Part shown: piece by piece, positions 34,282-42,800 of the stretch
How the letters are laid out: the number at the start of each line of letters is the position of its first letter
Numbering within the stretch: the first letter of the stretch is position 1
From: Alteriqipengyuania flavescens
GTDB lineage: Bacteria; Pseudomonadota; Alphaproteobacteria; Sphingomonadales; Sphingomonadaceae
DNA: 64,000 nucleotides
NCBI RefSeq assembly: GCF_030406725.1
Contig: NZ_CP129107.1
Coordinates: forward strand, 434,001-498,000
Direction: 5' to 3'
Notes under the pieces: model-generated
Told to the model about the DNA's origin: nothing
Seen by the model: only the letters and a program-made list of their open reading frames with translations
Database searches by the model: none
Position numbers and translations under genes: made by a program

Positions 34282-35304
34282 ATGTTGCAGACATCCTCCG
34301 GCCCGACCCTGATGGGCGTCGACGTGATCTTCGTCGGCTCCATACTCGCCGGCGTCGCCGCCCTTGCCGTGATGATGGCGGTCTATGCCGCGGTCACGAT
34401 CAAGGACCCGATGGCCAAGCGCGTGAAGTCGCTCAACGCCCGGCGCGAAGAGCTGAAGGCGGGCATCGTCACCGGCAGCGCCCGCAAGCGCCAGAGCCTG
34501 GTCAAGAAGAACGAGACCCGCGACAAGGTCCGCGAATCGCTGGAAGGCATCAACGTCCTTCAGGAAAGCCAGCTCAAGCAGGTACAGCAGCGCCTCGCCC
34601 AGGCCGGCATCCGCGACAAGGACTGGGCCCCGGTGGTCATCGGCGCGCGCATGGTCGCGCCGATCGTGCTGGGCTTCATCGCCATCATGGTGGTGTTCTG
34701 GTCCGACATGTTCCCCGACTGGGGCACGACCAAGCGCGTCGCCGCGTTCGCCGTCGCCCTGCTGATCGGCTACAAGGCACCGGATGTCTTCGTGACGAAC
34801 ATGGTGACGAAGCGGACCGCGGAAATCCGCAAGGGCCTGCCGGATGCGCTCGACCTTCTGGTCATCTGCGCCGAGGCCGGCCTGACCGTGGACGCCGCCT
34901 TCAACCGCGTCGCCAAGGAACTGGGCCGCGCCTATCCGGAACTGGGTGACGAATTCGCCCTCACCGCGATCGAACTGTCGTTCCTGACCGAGCGGCGCCA
35001 GGCGTTCGAAAACCTCGCCTACCGCGTCGATCTCGATTCGGTGAAGGGCGTGGTAACGACCATGATCCAGACCGAACGCTACGGTACGCCGCTGGCTTCG
35101 GCGCTGCGCGTGCTGTCGGCCGAATTCCGCAACGAGCGCATGATGCGCGCGGAAGAAAAGGCCGCCCGCCTGCCGGCGATCATGACCGTGCCGCTGATCC
35201 TGTTCATCCTGCCGACGCTGTTCATCGTCATCCTCGGTCCAGCAGCCTGCGACATTTCCGATGCCTTCGCAGCCAATGGCCCGGCGAACAGCGGCAGTGT
35301 CTAG
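34282..35304 (+). CDS. tadC: Flp pilus inner-membrane platform protein TadC
   Basis: A 340-residue GspF-domain membrane protein, partner of TadB. The N-terminal helix is at about residues 12 to 35, a basic cytoplasmic stretch follows, then helices at about 120 to 160 and the conserved GLPDALDLLVICAEAGLTVDAAFNRVAKELG. C-terminal helices include TVPLILFILPTLFIVILGPA. It is the last recognisable pilus gene; no tadD (TPR) or tadE/F/G pseudopilin gene follows. Confidence 0.94.
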   Translation: MLQTSSGPTLMGVDVIFVGSILAGVAALAVMMAVYAAVTIKDPMAKRVKSLNARREELKAGIVTGSARKRQSLVKKNETRDKVRESLEGINVLQESQLKQVQQRLAQAGIRDKDWAPVVIGARMVAPIVLGFIAIMVVFWSDMFPDWGTTKRVAAFAVALLIGYKAPDVFVTNMVTKRTAEIRKGLPDALDLLVICAEAGLTVDAAFNRVAKELGRAYPELGDEFALTAIELSFLTERRQAFENLAYRVDLDSVKGVVTTMIQTERYGTPLASALRVLSAEFRNERMMRAEEKAARLPAIMTVPLILFILPTLFIVILGPAACDISDAFAANGPANSGSV

Positions 35305-35307
35305 CGA

Positions 35308-35338
35308 CTGAAAGAAACCCGGCCTTCCCGAAAGGCCG
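35308..35338 (-). terminator. intrinsic terminator after the MarR gene
   Basis: On the minus strand, a 7-base perfect stem (35,332–35,338 with 35,320–35,326, loop of 5) is followed by GGTTTCTTTC. It lies just downstream of the MarR gene and would end the TetR–MarR transcript before it meets convergent tadC. Confidence 0.6.
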
Positions 35339-35348
35339 CAAACAAGAC

Positions 35349-35379
35349 GAGGCGGCGCCGGTTATCCGGTTGCCGCCTC
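35349..35379 (+). terminator. possible terminator after tadC
   Basis: On the plus strand an 8-base perfect stem (35,349–35,356 with 35,372–35,379), extendable inward through CCGG pairs, is followed by a weak pyrimidine stretch, TCTTATCTT. It overlaps the end of the convergent MarR gene and may end the pilus transcript. Confidence 0.35.
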
Positions 35380-35799
35380 TCTTATCTTGGCCAGCGCGGA
35401 AACCAGCGCCTCGCGTTCGGCACCGTCCAGCCCGTCCAGCATCCGCTCTTCCATCCCGAGCGCCAGCGGCAGGATTTCGTCGTGCAGTTCGCGGCCAGTG
35501 GCGGTCAGTTCCAGCATGTGGGAACGCCCGTCGCTGCGGTTGGGGGCACGGTCGACCAGCCCGCGTTCCGCCAGCGCCTTCACCGCCCGGTTAACCGCGA
35601 CCTTGTCCATCACCGTCAGCTCGGTCAGCTCCCGCTGCGTCGCCTCGCCCGTGTCGCCCAGCACCGCCATGATCCGCCATTCCGGGATCTTCAGTCCGAA
35701 GCGGCTGTGATATTCGCGCGCGATCCGCTCGCTCACCGCGTTGGAGGTGATGGAAAGCAGGTACGGCACGAAGCGCGCCAGACGTGTCGTCTCGCTCAT
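35362..35799 (-). CDS. MarR-family transcriptional regulator
   Basis: A 145-residue winged-helix regulator. The recognition region is QRELTELTVMDKVAVNRAVKALAERGLVDRAPNRSDGRSHMLELTATG (about residues 55 to 105), with the wing Asp-Gly-Arg motif (RSDGRSH) conserved. MarR proteins respond to small aromatic or acyl ligands. It starts four bases after the stop of the TetR gene, so two regulators share one transcript. The neighbouring acyl-CoA genes are possible targets; this is inference from position. Confidence 0.88.
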   Translation of the reverse strand: MSETTRLARFVPYLLSITSNAVSERIAREYHSRFGLKIPEWRIMAVLGDTGEATQRELTELTVMDKVAVNRAVKALAERGLVDRAPNRSDGRSHMLELTATGRELHDEILPLALGMEERMLDGLDGAEREALVSALAKIREAATG

Positions 35800-35803
35800 C
35801 GGA

Positions 35804-36427
35804 TCAGCGCTTCAGGCCGGAGGTCAAAAATTCGATCACGTGTTCGCGATAGGCATCGCGCAAGCCTTCGGTCAGCGTGTCCTGGCCATAGCAATGGCGC
35901 AGTACCAGCCGTGCTGAGAAAAACCGGTCGCACGCGCCGGTGGCGGTGAAATAGAACAGCTGCGGGTCCACGTCGCGGAACACGCCGTGCTCCACCCCTT
36001 CGGCGATCAGCTGCTGGTAGGCTTCGTTCAGCGGGGTGAGATAGCTGTCGGCAATGCGCTGCGCTTCCTCGTCGTCGCTGTCGCGCACCAGCCGCATCAG
36101 CAGCCGGTTGAGATAGGGCGTGGCGTAATAGGTATCGACCATGGCGGAGATGTGCCGCCGCAGCTTGGCTTCGGGCTCCATGTCCTTGTGCATCAGCGCC
36201 TGCACCGACTGCACGATGCTTTCCATGTCCCGGTCCAGCAGCGCCTTCAGCAGCCCTGCCTTGTTGCCGAAATAATACTTCACCAGCGCGGAATTGAGGC
36301 CGGAACGCAGAGAAAGTTCGGACAGCGAGATATCCACCGCATCGCCTTCGCGCATGATCGCGGAGGCCGTTTCCAGCAGCTTTTCCCGCGCGCCGTCGGG
36401 CGGATTGTCGATGGCCTTTGCGTTCAT
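35804..36427 (-). CDS. TetR-family transcriptional regulator
   Basis: A 207-residue repressor with an N-terminal DNA-binding domain (GAREKLLETASAIMREGDAVDISLSELSLRSGLNSALVKYYFGNKAGLLKAL, about residues 12 to 64), including the helix-turn-helix ending in VKYYFGNKAGLL. The C-terminal helical ligand domain is less conserved. TetR regulators beside enoyl-CoA hydratase, dehydrogenase and thiolase genes usually sense acyl-CoA or fatty acids and repress beta-oxidation. It lies 60 bases after the enoyl-CoA hydratase gene on the same strand, so it may control its own neighbours. Confidence 0.88.
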   Translation of the reverse strand: MNAKAIDNPPDGAREKLLETASAIMREGDAVDISLSELSLRSGLNSALVKYYFGNKAGLLKALLDRDMESIVQSVQALMHKDMEPEAKLRRHISAMVDTYYATPYLNRLLMRLVRDSDDEEAQRIADSYLTPLNEAYQQLIAEGVEHGVFRDVDPQLFYFTATGACDRFFSARLVLRHCYGQDTLTEGLRDAYREHVIEFLTSGLKR

Positions 36428-36487
36428 TGTCCAACGCTCCCCTGCAGGCTCATGTCCCCGGCCACCCTCCCCGGCGGCACGATGGTG

Positions 36488-37360
36488 TCATTCGTACCCG
36501 GGTTCGTCCCACCACGGGTAAAAGTCCGGCATATCGCCCGATGGCCTGCCGGGGAAGTCCGGGGGCCGCTTTTCCAGGAAACTGCGCACACCTTCGGCGG
36601 CGTCGGGGGCTTTCGACATGCGATAGATCGCCCTGCTGTCGACCCGGTGGGCCATCATCGGATGGTCGGCGGCAGACAAGCGCCACATCATCGCGCGGGT
36701 CATGGCGATGGAAACGGCAGAAGTGTTGTCGGCGATTTCCCGCGCAAGGGCGCGCGCCGCATCCATCAGTTCGCCCTGCGGGTGGACGGAGCGAACAAGG
36801 CCGCCCTCCTTCGCCTCCGCCGCATCGAAGATACGGCCGGTGTAGGTCCATTCGAGCGCCTGCTGGATGCCGACGATCTTCGGCAGAAACCAGCTGGAGC
36901 ATGCTTCCGGCACGATGCCCCGCCGCGCGAACACGAAGCCATAACGCGCGCTGTCGGCGGCGAGGCGGATATCCATCGCCAGCTGCATCGTCGCGCCCAC
37001 GCCCACCGCCACGCCGTTGCAGGCGGCGATCAGCGGCTTGGTGGAATTGAACAGGCGCAAGGTCAGCCGCCCGCCGCCGTCGCGCACGATCTCGTCCGAC
37101 AGGTCGGCATCGGGACGGTCGGAACTGAACGGCCCGCTGCCGTCTTCCGGCGTCAGGTCGGCCCCGGCGCAGAACGCGCGGTCGCCGCTGCCGGTAAAGA
37201 TTACCGCCCTTACCGCGTCGTCCGCATCGATATCGTCCATCGCGGCGATGATCTCCTGCATCATCACCGGCGTGTAGGCGTTCATCTTTTCCGGGCGGTC
37301 CAGCGTAATGGTCGCGATGCCATCCGCCTTGTCGACGAGGATCTGGTTGTAGTCGGTCAT
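36488..37360 (-). CDS. enoyl-CoA hydratase / crotonase family protein
   Basis: A 290-residue crotonase-fold protein, expected to act on acyl-CoA esters in fatty-acid or branched-acid breakdown. The oxyanion hole segment is FCAGADLTPEDG and the CoA-binding strand is ITLDRPEKMNAYTP. In classical enoyl-CoA hydratase two Glu residues act as acid/base. Here the first position (in VAVGVGATMQLAM) has no Glu, while the second is kept (RRGIVPEACSSWFLP), so the reaction may not be plain hydration. The ATG is at 37,360. An intrinsic terminator separates it from the upstream SDR gene, so it has its own promoter in that short gap or relies on read-through. Confidence 0.85.
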   Translation of the reverse strand: MTDYNQILVDKADGIATITLDRPEKMNAYTPVMMQEIIAAMDDIDADDAVRAVIFTGSGDRAFCAGADLTPEDGSGPFSSDRPDADLSDEIVRDGGGRLTLRLFNSTKPLIAACNGVAVGVGATMQLAMDIRLAADSARYGFVFARRGIVPEACSSWFLPKIVGIQQALEWTYTGRIFDAAEAKEGGLVRSVHPQGELMDAARALAREIADNTSAVSIAMTRAMMWRLSAADHPMMAHRVDSRAIYRMSKAPDAAEGVRSFLEKRPPDFPGRPSGDMPDFYPWWDEPGYE

Positions 37361-37373
37361 GCTGTCCTCTGCG

Positions 37374-37408
37374 GAAAGAAAAAAGGGCGGCCACTCCGGC
37401 CGCCCTTT
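37374..37408 (-). terminator. intrinsic terminator after the SDR gene
   Basis: A perfect 11-base stem (37,398–37,408 with 37,382–37,392) and 5-base loop are followed on the minus strand by TTTTTTCTTTCC. This textbook rho-independent terminator sits 11 bases after the SDR stop and separates it from the enoyl-CoA hydratase gene. Confidence 0.85.
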
Positions 37409-37419
37409 CGCTTGGGTCT

Positions 37420-38205
37420 TTACCGCGGGGCCATGCGGATCGCGCCGTCGAGGCGGACGTCCTCGCCGTTGAAATAGCCGCACTCGATCATGGTCATGGC
37501 GAGCATGGCGTATTCGTCCGGATTGCCGAGCCGCTTGGGGAACGGGACGCTGGCGGCCAGCGCGTCCTTCACCTGCGGCGGGGCGGCGTTCATCAGCGGG
37601 GTGTTGAAAATGCCCGGCAGGATCGTGTTCACGCGGATGCCTTCCTGCATCAGGTCGCGCGCGATCGGCAGGGTCATACCGATGACGCCGCCCTTGGATG
37701 CGGAATAGGCTGCCTGGCCGATCTGGCCGTCCTCGCCAGCGACCGACGCGGTGTTGACGATTGCGCCGCGGTCGCCGTCGTCGCTCAGCGGGTCGAGCGT
37801 CATCATCCCCGCCGCCGACTTGGCGATGCAGCGGAAAGTGCCGATCAGGTTGACCTGGATCACGAATTCGAAGGCCTGCAGCGGGTAGTGCTTGATCTCG
37901 CCCGTCTGCTTGTCCCGGCTGGCGGTCTTGATGGCATTGCCGATGCCCGCGCAATTGACGAGGATACGCTCCTGCCCGTGGGCCTCGCGCGCCTTGGCGA
38001 AGCCGGCGTCGACCTCTTCCTCGCTCGTCACGTTGACCTTGCAGAAGACGCCGCCGAGTTCGGCGGCCATCGCCTCGCCCTTCTCCTCGTTCATGTCGAA
38101 AATGGCGACCTTCGCGCCCTTGGCCGCAAGCGCGCGTGCGGTCGCGGCACCGAGGCCCGATGCGCCGCCGGTGACGACGGCGGGAGTGTTGCTGCTGACT
38201 TCCAT
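37420..38205 (-). CDS. short-chain dehydrogenase, 3-hydroxyacyl-CoA dehydrogenase type 2 (HSD10-like)
   Basis: A 261-residue classical SDR. The cofactor motif is TGGASGLG (13 to 20), the next conserved segment is LVNCAGIG, and the catalytic Ser/Tyr/Lys are in IVNTASVAG and AYSASKGGV. The sequence most resembles HSD10/3-hydroxy-2-methylbutyryl-CoA dehydrogenases, which oxidise 3-hydroxyacyl-CoA in isoleucine and fatty-acid catabolism. AGAGGA precedes the ATG. It follows the thiolase gene on the same strand, fitting consecutive steps of one pathway, and ends in a strong terminator. Confidence 0.88.
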   Translation of the reverse strand: MEVSSNTPAVVTGGASGLGAATARALAAKGAKVAIFDMNEEKGEAMAAELGGVFCKVNVTSEEEVDAGFAKAREAHGQERILVNCAGIGNAIKTASRDKQTGEIKHYPLQAFEFVIQVNLIGTFRCIAKSAAGMMTLDPLSDDGDRGAIVNTASVAGEDGQIGQAAYSASKGGVIGMTLPIARDLMQEGIRVNTILPGIFNTPLMNAAPPQVKDALAASVPFPKRLGNPDEYAMLAMTMIECGYFNGEDVRLDGAIRMAPR

Positions 38206-38235
38206 GAAAATATCCTCTCTTGAACGCGTCGGATT

Positions 38236-38319
38236 ACGGCGCCTCAACGCCGGTATTCGTGAATGGGCTTACAGCGCCTCGACGCCAAAAACCGTGAATT
38301 CGCTCACAGCGATTCAACG
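38236..38319. repeat. 35-base imperfect tandem repeat at the thiolase 3' end
   Basis: Two successive 35-base units (38,236–38,270 and 38,271–38,305) match at about 25 of 35 positions, and a third partial copy begins at 38,306 inside the end of the thiolase gene. Read on the minus strand each copy carries a GA[AG]-[TG]C[GG]-C[TC]G-T[GA]A-like ending similar to the thiolase terminus (Glu-Ser-Leu-stop). It looks like a degenerate duplication of the gene's last codons. Confidence 0.45.
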
Positions 38320-39476
38320 ATGGTGACGTTGGCGACGCCGCCACCTTCGCACATCGTCTGCAGGCCGTATTTCTTGCCGCCTCGCTTCAGAGCGTGGAGC
38401 AGCGTCGCCATCAGCTTCGTCCCGCTCGCACCCAGCGGGTGGCCGAGCGCGATCGCGCCGCCGTTCACATTCAAGCGGTCCGGGTCCGCGCCCGTGTGTT
38501 TCAGCCACGCGAGCGGTACCGGGGCGAATGCCTCGTTGACTTCGTAAAGGTCGATATCGCCGATTTTCATGCCCGCCCGCTCCAGCGCGCGGTCGGTGGC
38601 GAACAGCGGTTCTTCCAGCATGATGACCGGATCGCCGGCGGTGACGGTCAGGTTGTGGATGCGCGCCATGGGGGTGAGCCCGTGGTCCTTCAGCGCCTGC
38701 TCGCTGACCACCAGCACCGCGCTCGACCCGTCGCAGATCTGGCTGCTGGTGGCGGCGGTGATCGTGCCTTCCGGGCTCAGCAGCTTGACCGATGCGATGC
38801 CCTCCAGCGTCGCGTCGAAGCGGATGCCTTCGTCCACCGTATGCATTTCGGTGCCTTCGGGCGTCTCCACCTCGACCGGCACGATCTCGTCCGCGAAAGC
38901 GCCGGCTTCGGTGGCCTTCGCCGCCTTCGCGTGGCTGCCGAGCGCGAAGCTGTCGAGCTGGTCCTTGGTGAAGCCGTGCTTCTTGACGATCATCTCCGCG
39001 CCCATGAACTGGGACCACTGGATGCCGGGATATTTCTCCTCCAGCCCGGGCGACTTGTAGTTCCCCAAGCCCTCCTTCATGTGGAACATCGCGGTCGAGC
39101 CCATCGGCACGCGGCTCATGCTTTCCACCCCGCTGGCGATGACGACGTCCTGCGTGCCGCTCATCACCGCCTGCGCGGCGAACTGGATCGCCTGCTGGCT
39201 GGAGCCGCACTGCCGGTCGATGGTCACTGCCGGGGTCGACTGCGGCAGGTTCTTCGCCGCCAGCACGGCGTTGCGCCCGACCTGCATGGCCTGCTCCCCG
39301 CCCTGGCTGACGCAGCCCATCACCACGTCATCGACGGCGTTCGGGTCGATCCCGCTGCGCTCCACGATGGCATCGAGCGACTTTGCCGCAAGGTCGACCG
39401 GATGGACCCCCGCCAGCCTGCCGCCGCGCTTGCCGCCCGCGGTGCGCACCGCCTCCACGATATATGCCGTTGCCAT
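38304..39476 (-). CDS. acetyl-CoA C-acyltransferase (thiolase)
   Basis: A 390-residue thiolase that cleaves 3-ketoacyl-CoA with CoA or condenses two acyl-CoA. The nucleophilic Cys is in DRQCGSSQQAIQFAA (about residue 90). The His motif is GGAIALGHPLGASG (about 345) and the second Cys is in MCEGGGVAN near the C-terminus, so all catalytic residues are intact. Length fits. It is the first gene of the acyl-CoA group on this strand and is followed by the SDR; the start codon lies about 370 bases from the divergent TonB-dependent receptor gene. Confidence 0.93.
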   Translation of the reverse strand: MATAYIVEAVRTAGGKRGGRLAGVHPVDLAAKSLDAIVERSGIDPNAVDDVVMGCVSQGGEQAMQVGRNAVLAAKNLPQSTPAVTIDRQCGSSQQAIQFAAQAVMSGTQDVVIASGVESMSRVPMGSTAMFHMKEGLGNYKSPGLEEKYPGIQWSQFMGAEMIVKKHGFTKDQLDSFALGSHAKAAKATEAGAFADEIVPVEVETPEGTEMHTVDEGIRFDATLEGIASVKLLSPEGTITAATSSQICDGSSAVLVVSEQALKDHGLTPMARIHNLTVTAGDPVIMLEEPLFATDRALERAGMKIGDIDLYEVNEAFAPVPLAWLKHTGADPDRLNVNGGAIALGHPLGASGTKLMATLLHALKRGGKKYGLQTMCEGGGVANVTIVESL

Positions 39477-39848
39477 GGAAAACCGCCTTCCTAATCGATC
39501 GATTAAATCCGCTTCCCGCAGCGCCTAGTGAAGCAGGGGGCGCACGGTCAAGTCCCCGCGTGCATACGCGTGCGCGCGAAGTTTGCGTTGTCGCCTCTGC
39601 CGCCTGTGCATACGAAGGCACGGGAAATGGTGCGGGTATTGTGCGACTGCGAGACCGTTCCACCTGTAACCGGAATGTCACAGTCATGAACCGATGGCGG
39701 AAACCGCCTGCGAATCCTTTTGCGTGAAGGCAGGGCTGCGCTAGTCAGCGATGCATCCAACGCTCCCGTTCCGGCGGGTTTCGATATTTGGATGGTAAAA
39801 CTGCCGCCCTGCATGCTGCCGGGTGGCTGTCTTAGGGGACTAGCAAAC
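39477..39848. promoter_or_regulatory. divergent intergenic region between thiolase and TonB receptor
   Basis: This 372-base gap holds no gene I can support. It must contain the promoters of both flanking genes. ATCGATCGAT (39,493–39,502) lies near the thiolase start. GGGGA at 39,836–39,840 is the Shine–Dalgarno of the receptor. I cannot place -35 and -10 elements with confidence. Confidence 0.5.
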
Positions 39849-42800
39849 ATGCAGAATACCACTTTCCGCAAGGGTCTGCTGGCGTCGAGCTCGGCGCTGA
39901 AGGCTCTCGCACTGGTGGGTGCTGGTGTTGCCGCTTCGACCGGGGCCATCGCTCCGGCCGCAGCGCAGGACTACACCTCCGGTGCCATCGCCGGTACCGT
40001 CACCGACGAAACGGGTGCGCCCGTTGCCGGTGCGACCGTCGTCGCAACCTCGAACGCCACGGGCCAGACCCGTACCGCGACGACCGGCTCGAACGGTACT
40101 TTCCGCCTCAACGCCCTGCCGACCGGCTCGTACGACATCGTCGTCACCGGCGGCGGCTTCCAGGACTTCACCGCCACCGGCGTGAACGTGCTGGCTTCGC
40201 AGGCTGTCGGCGTGGACATCTCGGTGTCTTCGGCCAACGTCATCACCGTTATCGGCACCACCATCGTCCGCGACTTCGAAGGCACCACCCAGGGCCTCAA
40301 CGTCGACGTGGAAGAGCTGACCAAGCGCGTTCCGCTGCCGCGCGACCTGACTTCGGTCGTGCTGCTCGCACCGGGCACCACGCAGGGCGACAGCGCATTC
40401 GGCAACCTCGCCTCCATCGGCGGTTCGTCGGTCGCTGAAAACGCCTACTACGTGAACGGCCTCAACACGACGAACTTCGACAACTACCTCGGTTCGGCCC
40501 GCGTGCCGTTCGACTTCTACCGTTCGGTGGAAGCGAAGACCGGTGGTTACCCGGCCGAATTCGGTCGTGCGACCGGCGGTATCGTCAATGCCGTGACCAA
40601 GTCGGGCTCGAACGACTTCTTCGGCGGCATCCACCTCGACTGGGCGCCGAAGTTCGGTCGTACGGATGGTGAAGAGCTGATCACCTGTGAATATAATCAG
40701 GGTGAACTGCAGGCGCTGATCGACGATGTCGAGAACAACCTTTCCCCGCGTGGCACGATCATCAATCCGGCTTCGACCTGCGAAGACCTGACCAACCGCG
40801 ATGCCGACGAAGCCATGAGCTACTCGGCAGTCGTCGAGGCTGGCGGCCCGATCATCGAAGACCGCCTGTTCGTCTACGGCCTTCTCGAATTCCGCGAAAC
40901 GGAATCGAACACCGTCAGCCGCGCTTCGGGCCTTTCGACCCGCAACACGCAGGACGATCCGTTCTGGGGCGTGAAGGTCGATGCATACCCGATCGACAGC
41001 CAGCACTTCGAATTCACGATCTTCGACACCCGTCGTCAGACCGTGCAGTCGACTGCGCCCTATACCGAAGGTTCGGGCGACGAAGGTTTCAACATCGGCG
41101 ATTACCAGACCACCGGTGTGTTCAACTTCGGCGGCATCAGCTACGTCGGTAAGTACACCGGCACGTTCACGGACTGGCTGACCGTTTCGGCTGCCTACGG
41201 TGTGATGGAAGACCGTTTCGACAACGCACCGGTCGGTTCTGCTGCAACGCTTCCGTACGTCGTCAACGCGTCGGGCGTCACGGTCAATGGCACGCCCAAC
41301 GGTGGTCTGCTGAACGACCAGCGTGCCTCGTCGATCTCCACGCCGTACGAAACCAAGCGTGAATTCTATCGCGCTGACGTCGACCTGTTTTTCGACCTCC
41401 TCGGTTCGCACCACATCCGTGCCGGCTTTGATACCGAAATCAACACGCTGACCCGTGGTACGGTCCGTACCGGCGGTGACTACCTGCTCGGTAACGGCCT
41501 GCAGCACTTCGAATTCACGATCTTCGACACCCGTCGTCAGACCGTGCAGTCGACTGCGCCCTATACCGAAGGTTCGGGCGACGAAGGTTTCAACATCGGC
41601 GATTACCAGACCACCGGTGTGTTCAACTTCGGCGGCATCAGCTACGTCGGTAAGTACACCGGCACGTTCACGGACTGGCTGACCGTTTCGGCTGCCTACG
41701 GTGTGATGGAAGACCGTTTCGACAACGCACCGGTCGGTTCTGCTGCAACGCTTCCGTACGTCGTCAACGCGTCGGGCGTCACGGTCAATGGCACGCCCAA
41801 CGGTGGTCTGCTGAACGACCAGCGTGCCTCGTCGATCTCCACGCCGTACGAAACCAAGCGTGAATTCTATCGCGCTGACGTCGACCTGTTTTTCGACCTC
41901 CTCGGTTCGCACCACATCCGTGCCGGCTTTGATACCGAAATCAACACGCTGACCCGTGGTACGGTCCGTACCGGCGGTGACTACCTGCTCGGTAACGGCC
42001 TGATTTCGCAGGCTGCGTACGACGCAGGGGCCGGCGGTGCAGGTATCGCTTACGTCCTGCGTCCGGGTGGTATTGTCGAACTGAACTACTTCAACTCGGG
42101 TGGTGAGTTCGAATCGATCAACCGTGCGTTCTACATTCAGGACGAATGGAACGTGACCGATCGCCTGACGCTGAACCTTGGCTTGCGTCGTGACGACTTC
42201 CTGGTGAAGAAGGCCGATGGTACCGATTTCTTCGATCTCGATGAAAACTACGCTCCGCGCGTTGGCTTCAGCTACGATGTCGGGGACAACGGTCGCTTCT
42301 ACGGCTTCTTCGGCCAGTACTTCCTGCCGGTCGCTTCGAACACCGCGTTCCGAGGTGCCGGTGCGGAGTTCTTCTACCGCGAGCGGTTCGAATACACCGG
42401 CTTCAACAGCGACGGTGTGCCGCTGTTCGGTCGTGCCGATCAGGTTACCGACAACGGTCAGTACCAGAATGCTTGTCCGAGCCCGCTTACGCCGTTCTCC
42501 AGCGGTTCCAACTGCCTGACCACCGGTGATGGCTCCGTGCCGCCTTCGGTTGCGTTCGTCGGCCAGAACCTCAAGGCAACGAAGCAGTCCGAATACATCG
42601 TCGGCTACGACCATGACTTCGGCGGTTTCACGGTTGGTCTCGCCTACATCCATCGCAACCTCGACCGTACGGCGGAAGATGCTGCGATCGACCTGGCGGT
42701 CATCAACTACTGTAACGAAAACGGCATCACTGGTTGTGAAACCGTGTGGACCGGTTATCACCAGTACGTGACCTACAACGTGGGTGGTCCGCTGACTGTT

